This document shows positions 17,747-25,277 of a DNA stretch of 64,000 bases, piece after piece. Made by a program: the position numbers and the translations under genes. The notes beneath the pieces were generated by a model. That model saw only the letters and a list, made by a program, of their open reading frames with translations. It had not been told where the DNA came from and did not search any database. This DNA is from JAPLFM01 sp964650885 (GTDB lineage Bacteria; Bacteroidota; Ignavibacteria; Kapaibacteriales; UBA2268), in NCBI GenBank assembly GCA_964650885.1, contig CAZYXG010000001.1:231182-295181 (forward strand), written 5' to 3'. Within the stretch, counting starts at the first letter, position 1, and every line of letters begins with the position of its first letter.

Positions 17747-18523
17747 TTAGTTCAATCTAAATTTAATTGGAATTGACATCCAAGTTGCAACTGGTTGTTT
17801 ATTTTGAATTGCAGGTTTGAAACCTTTAAATTCACTAATTGCTTTTACAGCGTTTTCGTTCAACATTTTATTATCTGTAGAAAGAATCCTAGTTTTTTTA
17901 GGTCTTCCATCAGCACCAATCAATACTTGAACAACAACTGTACCTTGAATACCAGCTCTTTTAGCAAGTTCAGGATAATCTACTGATTTTTGTAATTCAG
18001 CATAATCAACAACTGCTTCTTTTTCTACAGCTATAAAGTCGTCAGGATCAAGTTCTTTTTCTTGAGTATTACCCACATTTACATCGCCACGTTTAGCATC
18101 TAAATCAATATTTCCCAAATCTAAATTAGAAATGTCTATATCGCCTCTAGTAGCAAGAGCTTTACTCATTTCGTCAACGGAAGCGAAAATATCTTCAGTT
18201 ACTTGACTATCCTCTACTGGATTTGGAGTACCTGCAATAACAGTCGTTCCCAGATCCTGAATCACTTCTTCCACTGGTGGAGGTGGTGCAGTATCATCTA
18301 TTGGTGGAGGTGGAATATCAACAATTTGCATCTTAGCAGCTGACAAATCTTTTGCTTTTCTAGCTTCTTCAATAGCTTCATTAATTTTATAGCTACCAAA
18401 CATTATCAAAAGCAAAAGAACAGAAGCAATAAGTCCATATCTTGTAAATACAGTTATGAATTTTTTTATTTCAAACGCACCATATTCGGAACGCTGTGGA
18501 ACTGGAACTATTATAGTACTCAT
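17747..18523 (-). CDS. tonB: TonB energy transducer
   Basis: 258 residues. One N-terminal membrane helix (GLIASVLLLLIMFGSYKIN) is followed by a proline-rich periplasmic linker (PPPPIDDTAPPPPVEEV) and a C-terminal TonB domain (GIQGTVVVQVLIGADGRP ... WMSIPIKFRLN). It carries force from the ExbB/ExbD proton motor to TonB-dependent outer-membrane transporters. Its start overlaps the end of the second exbD by four bases, placing it last in a STAS-exbB-exbD-exbD-tonB operon. Confidence 0.92.
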   Translation of the reverse strand: MSTIIVPVPQRSEYGAFEIKKFITVFTRYGLIASVLLLLIMFGSYKINEAIEEARKAKDLSAAKMQIVDIPPPPIDDTAPPPPVEEVIQDLGTTVIAGTPNPVEDSQVTEDIFASVDEMSKALATRGDIDISNLDLGNIDLDAKRGDVNVGNTQEKELDPDDFIAVEKEAVVDYAELQKSVDYPELAKRAGIQGTVVVQVLIGADGRPKKTRILSTDNKMLNENAVKAISEFKGFKPAIQNKQPVATWMSIPIKFRLN

Positions 18524-19098
18524 TTTTTCATCCCTTCAATTTTTTTCATATCAGGTTCGCTAAGAGTAGCTAAAGTAAATTTGCGTTTTCTTTTCACTGG
18601 TAGACCAGTGGTAGGGTCTTTCTCTTTATCTAACTGCTCTTTAATTCCAAGTTCAGCTTGGTTTAACTGATCTAAGATATTAATAGCTGCTTTATAAGGA
18701 GCTTCTTCGGAAATTTTCAAAACAGTAATTAATTTATTTTTAACTGCTGGTTTCAAATTTTCTCTAAGAGCAATTGCCGAAATTTCTTTCAAAGAAGTTT
18801 CTTTTATTTCTTCATCTGCAATATACCAATAAACTTTTTGCTCACTATCTACGAAAATAGACATTAATTCTGATTTTTTAACATCTACTTCTTTATCTTG
18901 CTCAGGTGGAACACTCATTTCCATCACCTGAGGTGTAGCCATAGTAGTTGTAAACATAAAGAATGTCAAAAGCAAAAATGTGATATCCACCAAAGGAGTC
19001 ATATCGAGTGTGAACCCAACTCTTTTCTTAGCTTTTCTTTTGGATGACTTTCCACGTTTTGGTTTGTGGCCTCCGCCTAATGAACCGCCGCCTGCCAT
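18520..19098 (-). CDS. exbD: ExbD/TolR-family biopolymer transport protein (second)
   Basis: 192 residues. A basic, glycine-rich N-terminus (KPKRGKSSKRKAKKR) precedes the single membrane helix. That helix carries the family's functional aspartate in LDMTPLVDITFLLLTFFMF. A periplasmic domain follows, with an extra basic segment near the C-terminus (PVKRKRKF). ExbD/TolR proteins form the proton channel with ExbB/TolQ. The two ExbD proteins in tandem are typical of Bacteroidota, where the second is often longer. It overlaps tonB by four bases. Confidence 0.92.
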   Translation of the reverse strand: MAGGGSLGGGHKPKRGKSSKRKAKKRVGFTLDMTPLVDITFLLLTFFMFTTTMATPQVMEMSVPPEQDKEVDVKKSELMSIFVDSEQKVYWYIADEEIKETSLKEISAIALRENLKPAVKNKLITVLKISEEAPYKAAINILDQLNQAELGIKEQLDKEKDPTTGLPVKRKRKFTLATLSEPDMKKIEGMKK

Positions 19099-19166
19099 AC
19101 ACTATCCTTTCAATTTCAAATTTATAATAGTGTTTCTATTAAATGAAACACTGAGTTTTAGTTTAT

Positions 19167-19667
19167 TTACTGAATTTTATCAGTAACATAGTTAAATTGA
19201 GTAAATTTATTTTTTCTCAATACTTCCATTGCGTCAGAAATCCATTTAAATCTAATATCCTGATCGGCATCGATTGCAAACTTTGTTTTGCCAGCAACTT
19301 TATAAGTTTGCTTTAGCACATCGTTAAGTTGTTCCAAGTCAACTTTTATTTGAGCTTTGTCAAGTGGATATTTCATAGCTGTTCGCACAGCATTCCAACT
19401 TTTCTCATCAGTCATTTCATAGTAATATGAAGTGTCTTTTTTAGTCGAATCTTGAAAAGCAATTTTAATAACAGCTAAATCTTTTTCTGGTAATTTTGAA
19501 GTATCAGCTTTTGATTTTGGTCTAGTTATCATAAATTTTTGCTCGTTTTCTGCTTCTGATTTAAACTTAGCAGTAAACATAAAAAATGTTAGAAGCAAAA
19601 ATGTGATATCCACCAAAGGCGTCATATCAATCACAAAGCCGACACGTTTCTTTTTAACTTTAGGCAC
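19167..19667 (-). CDS. exbD: ExbD/TolR-family biopolymer transport protein (first)
   Basis: 166 residues. The N-terminus MPKVKKKRVGFVIDMTPLVD leads into one membrane helix with the conserved aspartate, then a periplasmic domain of about 120 residues. The start of the helix is nearly identical to that of the next gene (DMTPLVDITFLLLTFFMFT), so the two arose by duplication. It lies 18 bases after exbB and 68 bases before the second exbD. Confidence 0.92.
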   Translation of the reverse strand: MPKVKKKRVGFVIDMTPLVDITFLLLTFFMFTAKFKSEAENEQKFMITRPKSKADTSKLPEKDLAVIKIAFQDSTKKDTSYYYEMTDEKSWNAVRTAMKYPLDKAQIKVDLEQLNDVLKQTYKVAGKTKFAIDADQDIRFKWISDAMEVLRKNKFTQFNYVTDKIQ

Positions 19668-19685
19668 TTAAATGCTCCTATGCAA

Positions 19686-20468
19686 TTATTTTTTAATTCT
19701 AGTTGTGAAGATTTGCATCACTGAAAGAATAGCTTCATCTATAGCATAAACAAATCCATCTACTATAGTAGTAAAGAAATTATATGCAAGAATACAAATT
19801 GTAGCAGCAATCAAACCACCAGCTGTGTTATATAATGCTTCAGAAATACCCAAAGAAAGTTGAGTTGCAGAAACAGTACCAGATAAAGCAAGAGCTTGGA
19901 AAGCTTTAATCATACCCAATGTAGTTCCCAAAAGACCAACCATCGTAGCAACAGAAGCAATTGTAGAAAGAATAACTAAGTTTTTCTCTAAAAGTGGTGT
20001 TTCTAAGTTCATAGATTCATCAATAGAGCGTTGAATTTCAGAAAGTTTTTGTTGATCGTTTAGCTGACCGTCAGTTTCAACTTGCACATATCTTTCAATA
20101 CCAGCACGCATTACATTTGCCAAACTTCCACGTTGGGTTTTGCAGGCAGCAAGTGCTTCATCAATTTTCCCAGCAGCAAGCAATCCTTCTAATTCTTTAG
20201 AGAATATATTAGGTGCCTTATTGCCACGAGCTTTTGTAATCGTCAAACCACGTTCTACTGTATAAGCTACCGAAATCAAGATGAATGAAAGTAACAACGC
20301 AACAAGTGGTCCACCTGTATAGATTGTAGCCAATACATTTCCTGGTTTTGGTTCGTGTTTAGTTGCAGGGTCGTTGAATCCACTCGGTGCACCCATTATT
20401 GTAAAGTAAAACACGAATGACACAACTACCAATGCTACGATAGTAAAGGTATTGAATAAACCTTTCAT
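19686..20468 (-). CDS. exbB: MotA/TolQ/ExbB proton channel protein
   Basis: 260 residues. Membrane segments are at about 8-26, 50-70, 165-190 and 215-235. The family core LSTIASVATMVGLLGTTLGM and GISEALYNTAGGLIAA are clear. It forms the inner-membrane pentamer that, with ExbD, converts proton flow into TonB motion. It lies 10 bases after the STAS gene and 18 before the first exbD. The extra N-terminal helix (FTIVALVVVSFVFYFTIMG) with its PSGFN segment is common in Bacteroidota members. Confidence 0.92.
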   Translation of the reverse strand: MKGLFNTFTIVALVVVSFVFYFTIMGAPSGFNDPATKHEPKPGNVLATIYTGGPLVALLLSFILISVAYTVERGLTITKARGNKAPNIFSKELEGLLAAGKIDEALAACKTQRGSLANVMRAGIERYVQVETDGQLNDQQKLSEIQRSIDESMNLETPLLEKNLVILSTIASVATMVGLLGTTLGMIKAFQALALSGTVSATQLSLGISEALYNTAGGLIAATICILAYNFFTTIVDGFVYAIDEAILSVMQIFTTRIKK

Positions 20469-20478
20469 AAAATTCCTT

Positions 20479-20835
20479 TTAGTTTAAAGTTAAATTATTA
20501 ATAATATTTTTTGAATTTTCAATTGTATCAGTTATTTCAAAAACTGTGTTCAATCTTGTAGAAACTAAAATTGTTTCTAACTGTTTATTGATTCCAACAA
20601 GAATAATTTTCTTTTGTTGTCTGGCAAAATTTGTGTGTGCCGAAATTAGCACTCCCAAAGCTGTCGAATTCAAATAAGTTGCTTTTTCTAAATCTACAAT
20701 TACAGAAATATTTTTAGTTGCAATTATGTTTGCAAGCATATCACGCAAATAATCAGTTTCTTCGCCACCAATAAACTGACCTTTCAGTTTAATTATGGTA
20801 AAATTTGAACTTTCTTCGACTATTAATTGCGACAT
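20479..20835 (-). CDS. STAS-domain protein (anti-anti-sigma-like) leading the Exb/TonB operon
   Basis: 118 residues, a single STAS domain. The switch loop reads DLEKATYLNSTALGVLISAH, with a Ser-Thr pair where SpoIIAA-type proteins carry the phosphorylated serine (usually DSSGLG). Such proteins bind and sequester an RsbW-like kinase when unphosphorylated. It has the best promoter in the region (20867-20897) and is only 10 bases from exbB, so it is probably co-transcribed with the energy-transducing motor. No kinase partner is adjacent; the RsbW-like protein at 58011 and the SiaB-like kinase at 7754 are candidates by inference. Confidence 0.85.
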   Translation of the reverse strand: MSQLIVEESSNFTIIKLKGQFIGGEETDYLRDMLANIIATKNISVIVDLEKATYLNSTALGVLISAHTNFARQQKKIILVGINKQLETILVSTRLNTVFEITDTIENSKNIINNLTLN

Positions 20836-20866
20836 AAAAATATAAACTTATCAATCTTACAGAATA

Positions 20867-20897
20867 CAAAGTTATTGATAAATTAACAATTATCTAA
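20867..20897 (-). promoter_or_regulatory. Promoter of the STAS-exbB-exbD-exbD-tonB operon
   Basis: On the minus strand TTAG (20894-20897) is followed by exactly 19 bases and TAACTTTG (20867-20874), a perfect TAnnTTTG box. Transcription would start near 20860, about 25 bases before the STAS gene's ATG. Confidence 0.6.
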
Positions 20898-20938
20898 ACT
20901 AAATTTATCCAAACTAGAGATTAACCAAATCTTAACAA

Positions 20939-21793
20939 TTATTCTCGCTTCAAAGAGCCAACTACAAAACGCTTAATTTGCCTAAAATCATTCACTAAGT
21001 TGATATTAAACTTAGACAAATTGAAAATATTTGCAATTTCCAAATGAGTTGTGTCGCCCAATTCTAAATAAAAATTAGCACTCTCATCAAGCATAGCAGG
21101 AAAAATATCAGCAAATCTTTTATAAAAGTCAAGACCATCGTTCTTATCTGTCAATGCAATTTCTGGCTCAAAGAAAATTTCTTTTTCCAATTGCTTATAA
21201 TCTAATAACGGAATATAGGGTGGATTGGATACAATTATATCGTATTTTTTTTGAGGAATTTCATTTAATATGTCAATTTTCTTGAAAAACACATTTTTTA
21301 CTTCATTCAAACTAGCATTTTCTTTTGCTGTTTGCAGTGCTTCTTGCGAAATATCCAAGGCGAAAACTTCAGATTCAGGCAAGAATTTGGCTAAGGATAT
21401 TGCTATACAGCCAGAGCCAGTCCCAATTTCTAAAATTCGTAAGTTCTTTTTTTCTGAATTGTGCGAAACAATAATTTCTACTAATTGTTCCGTTTCGGGG
21501 CGAGGAATTAGCACGCTTGAATTCACATTGAACTTCAGCTTATGGAAATCTACATTGCCTAAAATATATTGAAGAGGTTCTCCAGAAGCTCTACGTTTCA
21601 CGTATTCCCTTAATTGAGAAAGTTCTTGCTCGGAAAGTGGCTTATCGAAATTGGTGTATAGATACAGTCTTTCACATTTTATCACTTCACATAAAAGCAA
21701 TTCAATATTAAGTCGTTGGGATTCAATATGTTTCTCTTTGAAAAAATCTGTTCCCCAGTTGATTAACTCAATTATTGTCCAAACTTTTTGCAA
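20939..21793 (-). CDS. prmC: Release-factor glutamine N5-methyltransferase
   Basis: 284 residues, full length. PrmC methylates the glutamine of the GGQ motif of peptide-chain release factors. The SAM-binding motif LEIGTGSGCIAISLA lies at 121-135 and the catalytic NPPY at 190-193. The N-terminal helical recognition domain contains the family block RRASGEPLQYILGN. Its ATG directly abuts the pyrB stop codon with no spacer, so the two are co-transcribed. S-adenosylmethionine is the methyl donor. Confidence 0.94.
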   Translation of the reverse strand: MQKVWTIIELINWGTDFFKEKHIESQRLNIELLLCEVIKCERLYLYTNFDKPLSEQELSQLREYVKRRASGEPLQYILGNVDFHKLKFNVNSSVLIPRPETEQLVEIIVSHNSEKKNLRILEIGTGSGCIAISLAKFLPESEVFALDISQEALQTAKENASLNEVKNVFFKKIDILNEIPQKKYDIIVSNPPYIPLLDYKQLEKEIFFEPEIALTDKNDGLDFYKRFADIFPAMLDESANFYLELGDTTHLEIANIFNLSKFNINLVNDFRQIKRFVVGSLKRE

Positions 21794-22690
21794 TTACTTT
21801 ACCTTGCTAAGTAAGTTCAATAAAGCCATTCTTGTATAAAGTCCGTTATTTGCTTGTTTATTAATTAATGAATTTGAGTGTTTTTGCAAATTCACATCTA
21901 ATTCAACTCCTAAATTAACAGGGCCAGGGTGCATAAATTTTAAATTAGGAAATTTCACTAAGTGTTTGGCTTTAAGTCCATAGTATTTATAGAATTCACT
22001 TTTACTTGCTATTAATCCATTTGCCATTCTTTCATTTTGTAAACGCAAACAAGTTATAACATCATTATTTGCAACAGCTTCATCAATATTTGCCCAAGTT
22101 TTATATTTGGAAAATCTTGGAAGAAGAGGATTTGGTCCGCAAATGCTAATATCAGCACCTAATAAAGCAAGTAAGTGAAGATTTGATTTAGCTACCCTGC
22201 TATGAAGTATATCGCCAACAATGCATATTTTCAAACCTTTTATATATCCAAACTCTTCTTTAAGGGTGAATGCATCGAGCAATGCCTGGCTTGGGTGTTG
22301 ATTTTTCCCATCGCCACCATTCAAAATATGCAAACCCAAAGAATCGTGTGCAAGTTTAGCAGCATTGGTGTGAGTGTGTCTAATTACTAAATAATCACAA
22401 GTTAAATCAGCAAAAGTCTGAATAGTATCGGAAAAAGACTCACCTTTTTTCAAACTGCTATTATCTAAGTCTAGACTTATAGTGTTAGCCCCAAGCTTTT
22501 TAGCAGCTAATTCAAACGAAAGTTTTGTGCGAGTTGAAGGTTCAAAGAAAAGTAAGCCAACAGTTTTGTCAGCCAAATTGTTTGAGAATTTTAGTTTAGA
22601 TTTTTTAATAGCAGAAGTTTCTGCAAAGACTTCATTCACATCATTTAAATCTAAATCTCTAATGTCGAGGATTGAGCGATGTTTGAACAT
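21794..22690 (-). CDS. pyrB: Aspartate carbamoyltransferase catalytic subunit
   Basis: 298 residues. PyrB condenses carbamoyl phosphate with aspartate, the committed step of pyrimidine synthesis. Signatures are FEPSTRTKLSFE (Ser52-Thr-Arg-Thr55 binds carbamoyl phosphate), HPSQALLDAFTL and MHPGPVNLGVELD. No regulatory subunit gene pyrI is adjacent. It is followed at zero spacing by prmC and preceded by the HU gene, from which a terminator separates it. Confidence 0.95.
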   Translation of the reverse strand: MFKHRSILDIRDLDLNDVNEVFAETSAIKKSKLKFSNNLADKTVGLLFFEPSTRTKLSFELAAKKLGANTISLDLDNSSLKKGESFSDTIQTFADLTCDYLVIRHTHTNAAKLAHDSLGLHILNGGDGKNQHPSQALLDAFTLKEEFGYIKGLKICIVGDILHSRVAKSNLHLLALLGADISICGPNPLLPRFSKYKTWANIDEAVANNDVITCLRLQNERMANGLIASKSEFYKYYGLKAKHLVKFPNLKFMHPGPVNLGVELDVNLQKHSNSLINKQANNGLYTRMALLNLLSKVK

Positions 22691-22712
22691 AATATTTAAT
22701 AAATTAGCTAAT

Positions 22713-22743
22713 TAAAAAAAAAGCCGCTCCGGAGAACGGCTTT
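22713..22743 (-). terminator. Terminator of the HU gene
   Basis: AAAGCCG (22720-22726) pairs with CGGCTTT (22737-22743), with an inner CTCCGGAG palindrome, and a run of T follows on the minus strand. It lies 25 bases after the HU stop and just upstream of pyrB. Confidence 0.88.
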
Positions 22744-22767
22744 CTAAGATAATATTAATTAATAATA

Positions 22768-23094
22768 TTATTTTTTCTTAACAGCAGCTTTTTTAGCTGG
22801 AGCTTTTTTGCCAGTTGCGTTAACTGTTTCAGCTAATGCTTTACCTGGTTTGAATTTCGCAACTTTTTTAGCAGCGATAGCAATAGCAGCACCAGTTTGT
22901 GGATTTTTACCATTTCTTGCAGCACGAGCAGCAACAGAAAAAGTACCAAAACCGATAAGTGTTACATTACCACCAACTGTCAATTCGTTAGAAATTGCAG
23001 AGATAGTTGAGTTGATTGCTTTTTCAGCATCAACTTTAGTTAAGCCAGAGCCAGAAGCAACTGCGCTTACTAATTGTTGTTTATTTAATCCCAT
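22768..23094 (-). CDS. HU-family histone-like DNA-binding protein
   Basis: 108 residues. The first 90 match HU (MGLNKQQLVSAVASGSGLTK, VTLIGFGTFSVAARAARNGKNPQTG, FKPGKALAE). HU binds and bends DNA as a dimer and helps compact the nucleoid. An extra tail of about 18 residues rich in Lys, Ala and Pro (TGKKAPAKKAAVKKK) resembles the histone-H1-like tails seen in some bacterial HU proteins and probably strengthens non-specific DNA contact. It is transcribed alone with its own terminator. Confidence 0.95.
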   Translation of the reverse strand: MGLNKQQLVSAVASGSGLTKVDAEKAINSTISAISNELTVGGNVTLIGFGTFSVAARAARNGKNPQTGAAIAIAAKKVAKFKPGKALAETVNATGKKAPAKKAAVKKK

Positions 23095-23323
23095 AAATAC
23101 TCCTAAATATAGAGTTGAACAAAGGTTTACCTGAATACGTTAGCAAGTTAAACATAAATTTTACTTTTCCAAACATTATTTTTTTCCACATTGCATTTTA
23201 TTGAGAAAAAAGCCGTTTTTAGTAGCTATTCGGGGTGTTTTTTATGAATTACTTAGAAGTTTTATGAGTTTTTTGTAATTTTTTCAAAAAAATGGCATGA
23301 CTGATATTTTTAGTCGTTTTTTA

Positions 23324-23908
23324 TTATTTTATGCCAAAAAGCTTTGATATGACTAATTTGTTGTGAAATATATACTCAATCATAGTATAAACAGTAAAGC
23401 AAGTTAGTGCCAAATTTGCAAGCCATACATACTGATTATATACTAATTGATTCAAATTTTCAAAACTTAGGTATCCAAGATTTGTGAAAAAATATACTGC
23501 CATAGCATATCCAAACAGCGTAAACTGAGCAAATGTCTTTATTTTGGCATTTTGAGAAGTTATAATAGGCATTTCATGGGAATCGGCAAATAAGCGAAGG
23601 AATGTGATAAATAAATCTCTAATAATTATAATGATAATCATCCAAAATGGAATAATGTCTTTAAGCACAAACGCCACCAATGCAGCACTTGTTAGTACTT
23701 TATCTGCTAATGGATCAATGAATATACCCCATTTGGAGCTTTGCTTGTATTTCCTTGCATACCAACCATCGAAATAATCGGACAATGCACCTATTAGAAA
23801 CAATACGCAAGCTAAAGCAACAAACTTCTTATCACTTCCTATGAATAGGAAAAGAAAGATTGGTGCAATAAGTATTCTAACTAGCGATATAAGATTTGGT
23901 ATTGTCAA
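23324..23908 (-). CDS. pgsA: CDP-diacylglycerol-glycerol-3-phosphate 3-phosphatidyltransferase
   Basis: 194 residues with four or more membrane helices. The CDP-alcohol phosphatidyltransferase motif is complete: Asp44, Asp47-Gly48, Ala51-Arg52, Gly61, Asp65 and Asp69 in the D-x2-DG-x2-AR-x8-G-x3-D-x3-D pattern. The enzyme makes phosphatidylglycerol phosphate at the inner membrane. Other enzymes of the same superfamily use different alcohols, but length and the N-terminal MTIPNLISLVRI favour PgsA. It starts 2 bases after tpiA ends. Confidence 0.9.
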   Translation of the reverse strand: MTIPNLISLVRILIAPIFLFLFIGSDKKFVALACVLFLIGALSDYFDGWYARKYKQSSKWGIFIDPLADKVLTSAALVAFVLKDIIPFWMIIIIIIRDLFITFLRLFADSHEMPIITSQNAKIKTFAQFTLFGYAMAVYFFTNLGYLSFENLNQLVYNQYVWLANLALTCFTVYTMIEYIFHNKLVISKLFGIK

Positions 23909-23910
23909 TA

Positions 23911-24681
23911 TTAACTCATTATTTCGATTGCAGTTTCTAAAATAGATGTATATGATTCAGCACTTAATGAAGCTCCACCGATTAATCCACCATTCACTTC
24001 ATCTATAGATAATATTTCTTTTGCATTATTTGCATTCAAACTACCGCCATATAGCACAGGCACAGACAATCCATTTAACTGAAAAATATCCAACATAGTA
24101 TTTTTTATGAAAACGTGAGTTTCGGCAATCTGATTTGGCAATGGAGTAAGACCAGAACCAATAGCCCATACTGGCTCATAAGCAATTGTTAAATTTTTCA
24201 AATATTGGGAATCTAAATTGTGAAGTTCAGTTTTAAGAAACTTATTAAGAATTTCGTTTGTTCTATCAGAGATTCTCATTTCAAGCGATTCACCAATGCA
24301 GTAAATTACTTCCAAACCGCTTTCAAATGCTTTTAATAGCTTCTTTTGAATTGTTTCGCCTTTCTCTCCAAATTGTGTTCTTCGTTCGGAATGTCCAATA
24401 AGGACATAGTTGCAACCAATATCCTTAAGCATAGCAGCCGAGATTTCCCCTGTAAAAGCTCCATTTTCTTCACCACTGCAGTTTTGAGCTCCCACTCTAA
24501 CTTTAGTATCTTTAAGTATATCTATTGCTTTATTAATATTTGTGTATGGTGGAAAAATAGAAATTCCAATGTCTCCAATATCATTCTTTTCAACAAACCT
24601 TTTCAAGGTATTTGCCAAATTTGCTGTTTGTTCTAAATTGGTATTCATCTTCCAATTTCCAGCTATCATCATATTTTTCAT
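23911..24681 (-). CDS. tpiA: Triosephosphate isomerase
   Basis: 256 residues. TpiA interconverts glyceraldehyde-3-phosphate and dihydroxyacetone phosphate. Seen are the substrate-binding AGNWKMN, the electrophilic histidine in IGHSERR, the catalytic glutamate in AYEPVWAIGSG, and the phosphate-binding GGSLNANNAKEI. Its ATG overlaps the lptC stop by four bases and pgsA follows two bases after it, so the three are one transcript. Confidence 0.96.
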   Translation of the reverse strand: MKNMMIAGNWKMNTNLEQTANLANTLKRFVEKNDIGDIGISIFPPYTNINKAIDILKDTKVRVGAQNCSGEENGAFTGEISAAMLKDIGCNYVLIGHSERRTQFGEKGETIQKKLLKAFESGLEVIYCIGESLEMRISDRTNEILNKFLKTELHNLDSQYLKNLTIAYEPVWAIGSGLTPLPNQIAETHVFIKNTMLDIFQLNGLSVPVLYGGSLNANNAKEILSIDEVNGGLIGGASLSAESYTSILETAIEIMS

Positions 24682-25205
24682 CGTTGTTCCCCACTCACTT
24701 TTTTGAATTTATAATTGTCTAAGTTTAAGTCAGACTCAAATCCCCATCCAGAAATTCTTTCATAAGGAGAGCTGTAAGTAACAAATTTATCACTAAATAG
24801 CTTCTGTGCTTTGTTATCCCAAAAAAGATAATTTGTTCTTAAACCCGCTTTGCTACTATCTGAAAGCACAAAAACCTTGCCATAAGCATACATATTCTTT
24901 GAATTATCATCTATAACCACACAGTCAGCTTCCATATATGTAATTCTTTTGCCATTTGTTTTCGAAAAGAAATCAACTTTCACCAAACTATCAAGAACTG
25001 TTTTTCTTTGCTCATTGTATATTCTTGCAATTTTGGAAGTAAGTTTTGCTTTCGTATAGTTAGAATCAATAAAATAACCAGAAAAATCGTAAGATACTTG
25101 GTCTGCACCCTCAGTTGCATCTTCTAGCTTTTTTACTTTTGTAACTTCTTCATTGCAAGAAAGTATAATTAATGAAAGAAATACTATAATTATAAAATTT
25201 TTCAT
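24678..25205 (-). CDS. lptC: LptC-like LPS export periplasmic lipoprotein
   Basis: 175 residues. The N-terminus ends in the lipobox IILSC (Cys17), so the protein is probably lipidated rather than anchored by a helix as in Escherichia coli. The rest resembles the LptC beta-jellyroll family (FSGYFIDSNYTKAKLTSKIARIY, then MEADCVVIDDNSKNMYAYG and TNYLFWDNKAQKLFSD). LptC passes lipopolysaccharide from the LptBFG complex to the periplasmic bridge. An LptF/G-type permease lies in the operon at 36244-37338. First gene of lptC-tpiA-pgsA. Confidence 0.8.
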   Translation of the reverse strand: MKNFIIIVFLSLIILSCNEEVTKVKKLEDATEGADQVSYDFSGYFIDSNYTKAKLTSKIARIYNEQRKTVLDSLVKVDFFSKTNGKRITYMEADCVVIDDNSKNMYAYGKVFVLSDSSKAGLRTNYLFWDNKAQKLFSDKFVTYSSPYERISGWGFESDLNLDNYKFKKVSGEQR

Positions 25206-25225
25206 TTAGCATTTTTATAAAAAAT

Positions 25226-25250
25226 GGGTGTTCGCCTAAAACAAACACCC
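25226..25250 (-). terminator. Terminator of the T9SS protein gene at 25278
   Basis: GGGTGTT (25226-25232) pairs with AACACCC (25244-25250). On the minus strand it lies 28 bases after the stop and is followed by CATTTTTTAT. Confidence 0.75.
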
Positions 25251-25277
25251 AAAGTTAAACATTTATTTCAATCAAAT

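Noticed and set aside
22808..23134. Open frame antisense to the HU gene.
   Set aside because: The alanine/lysine-rich HU sequence creates the long open antisense frame; no independent support.
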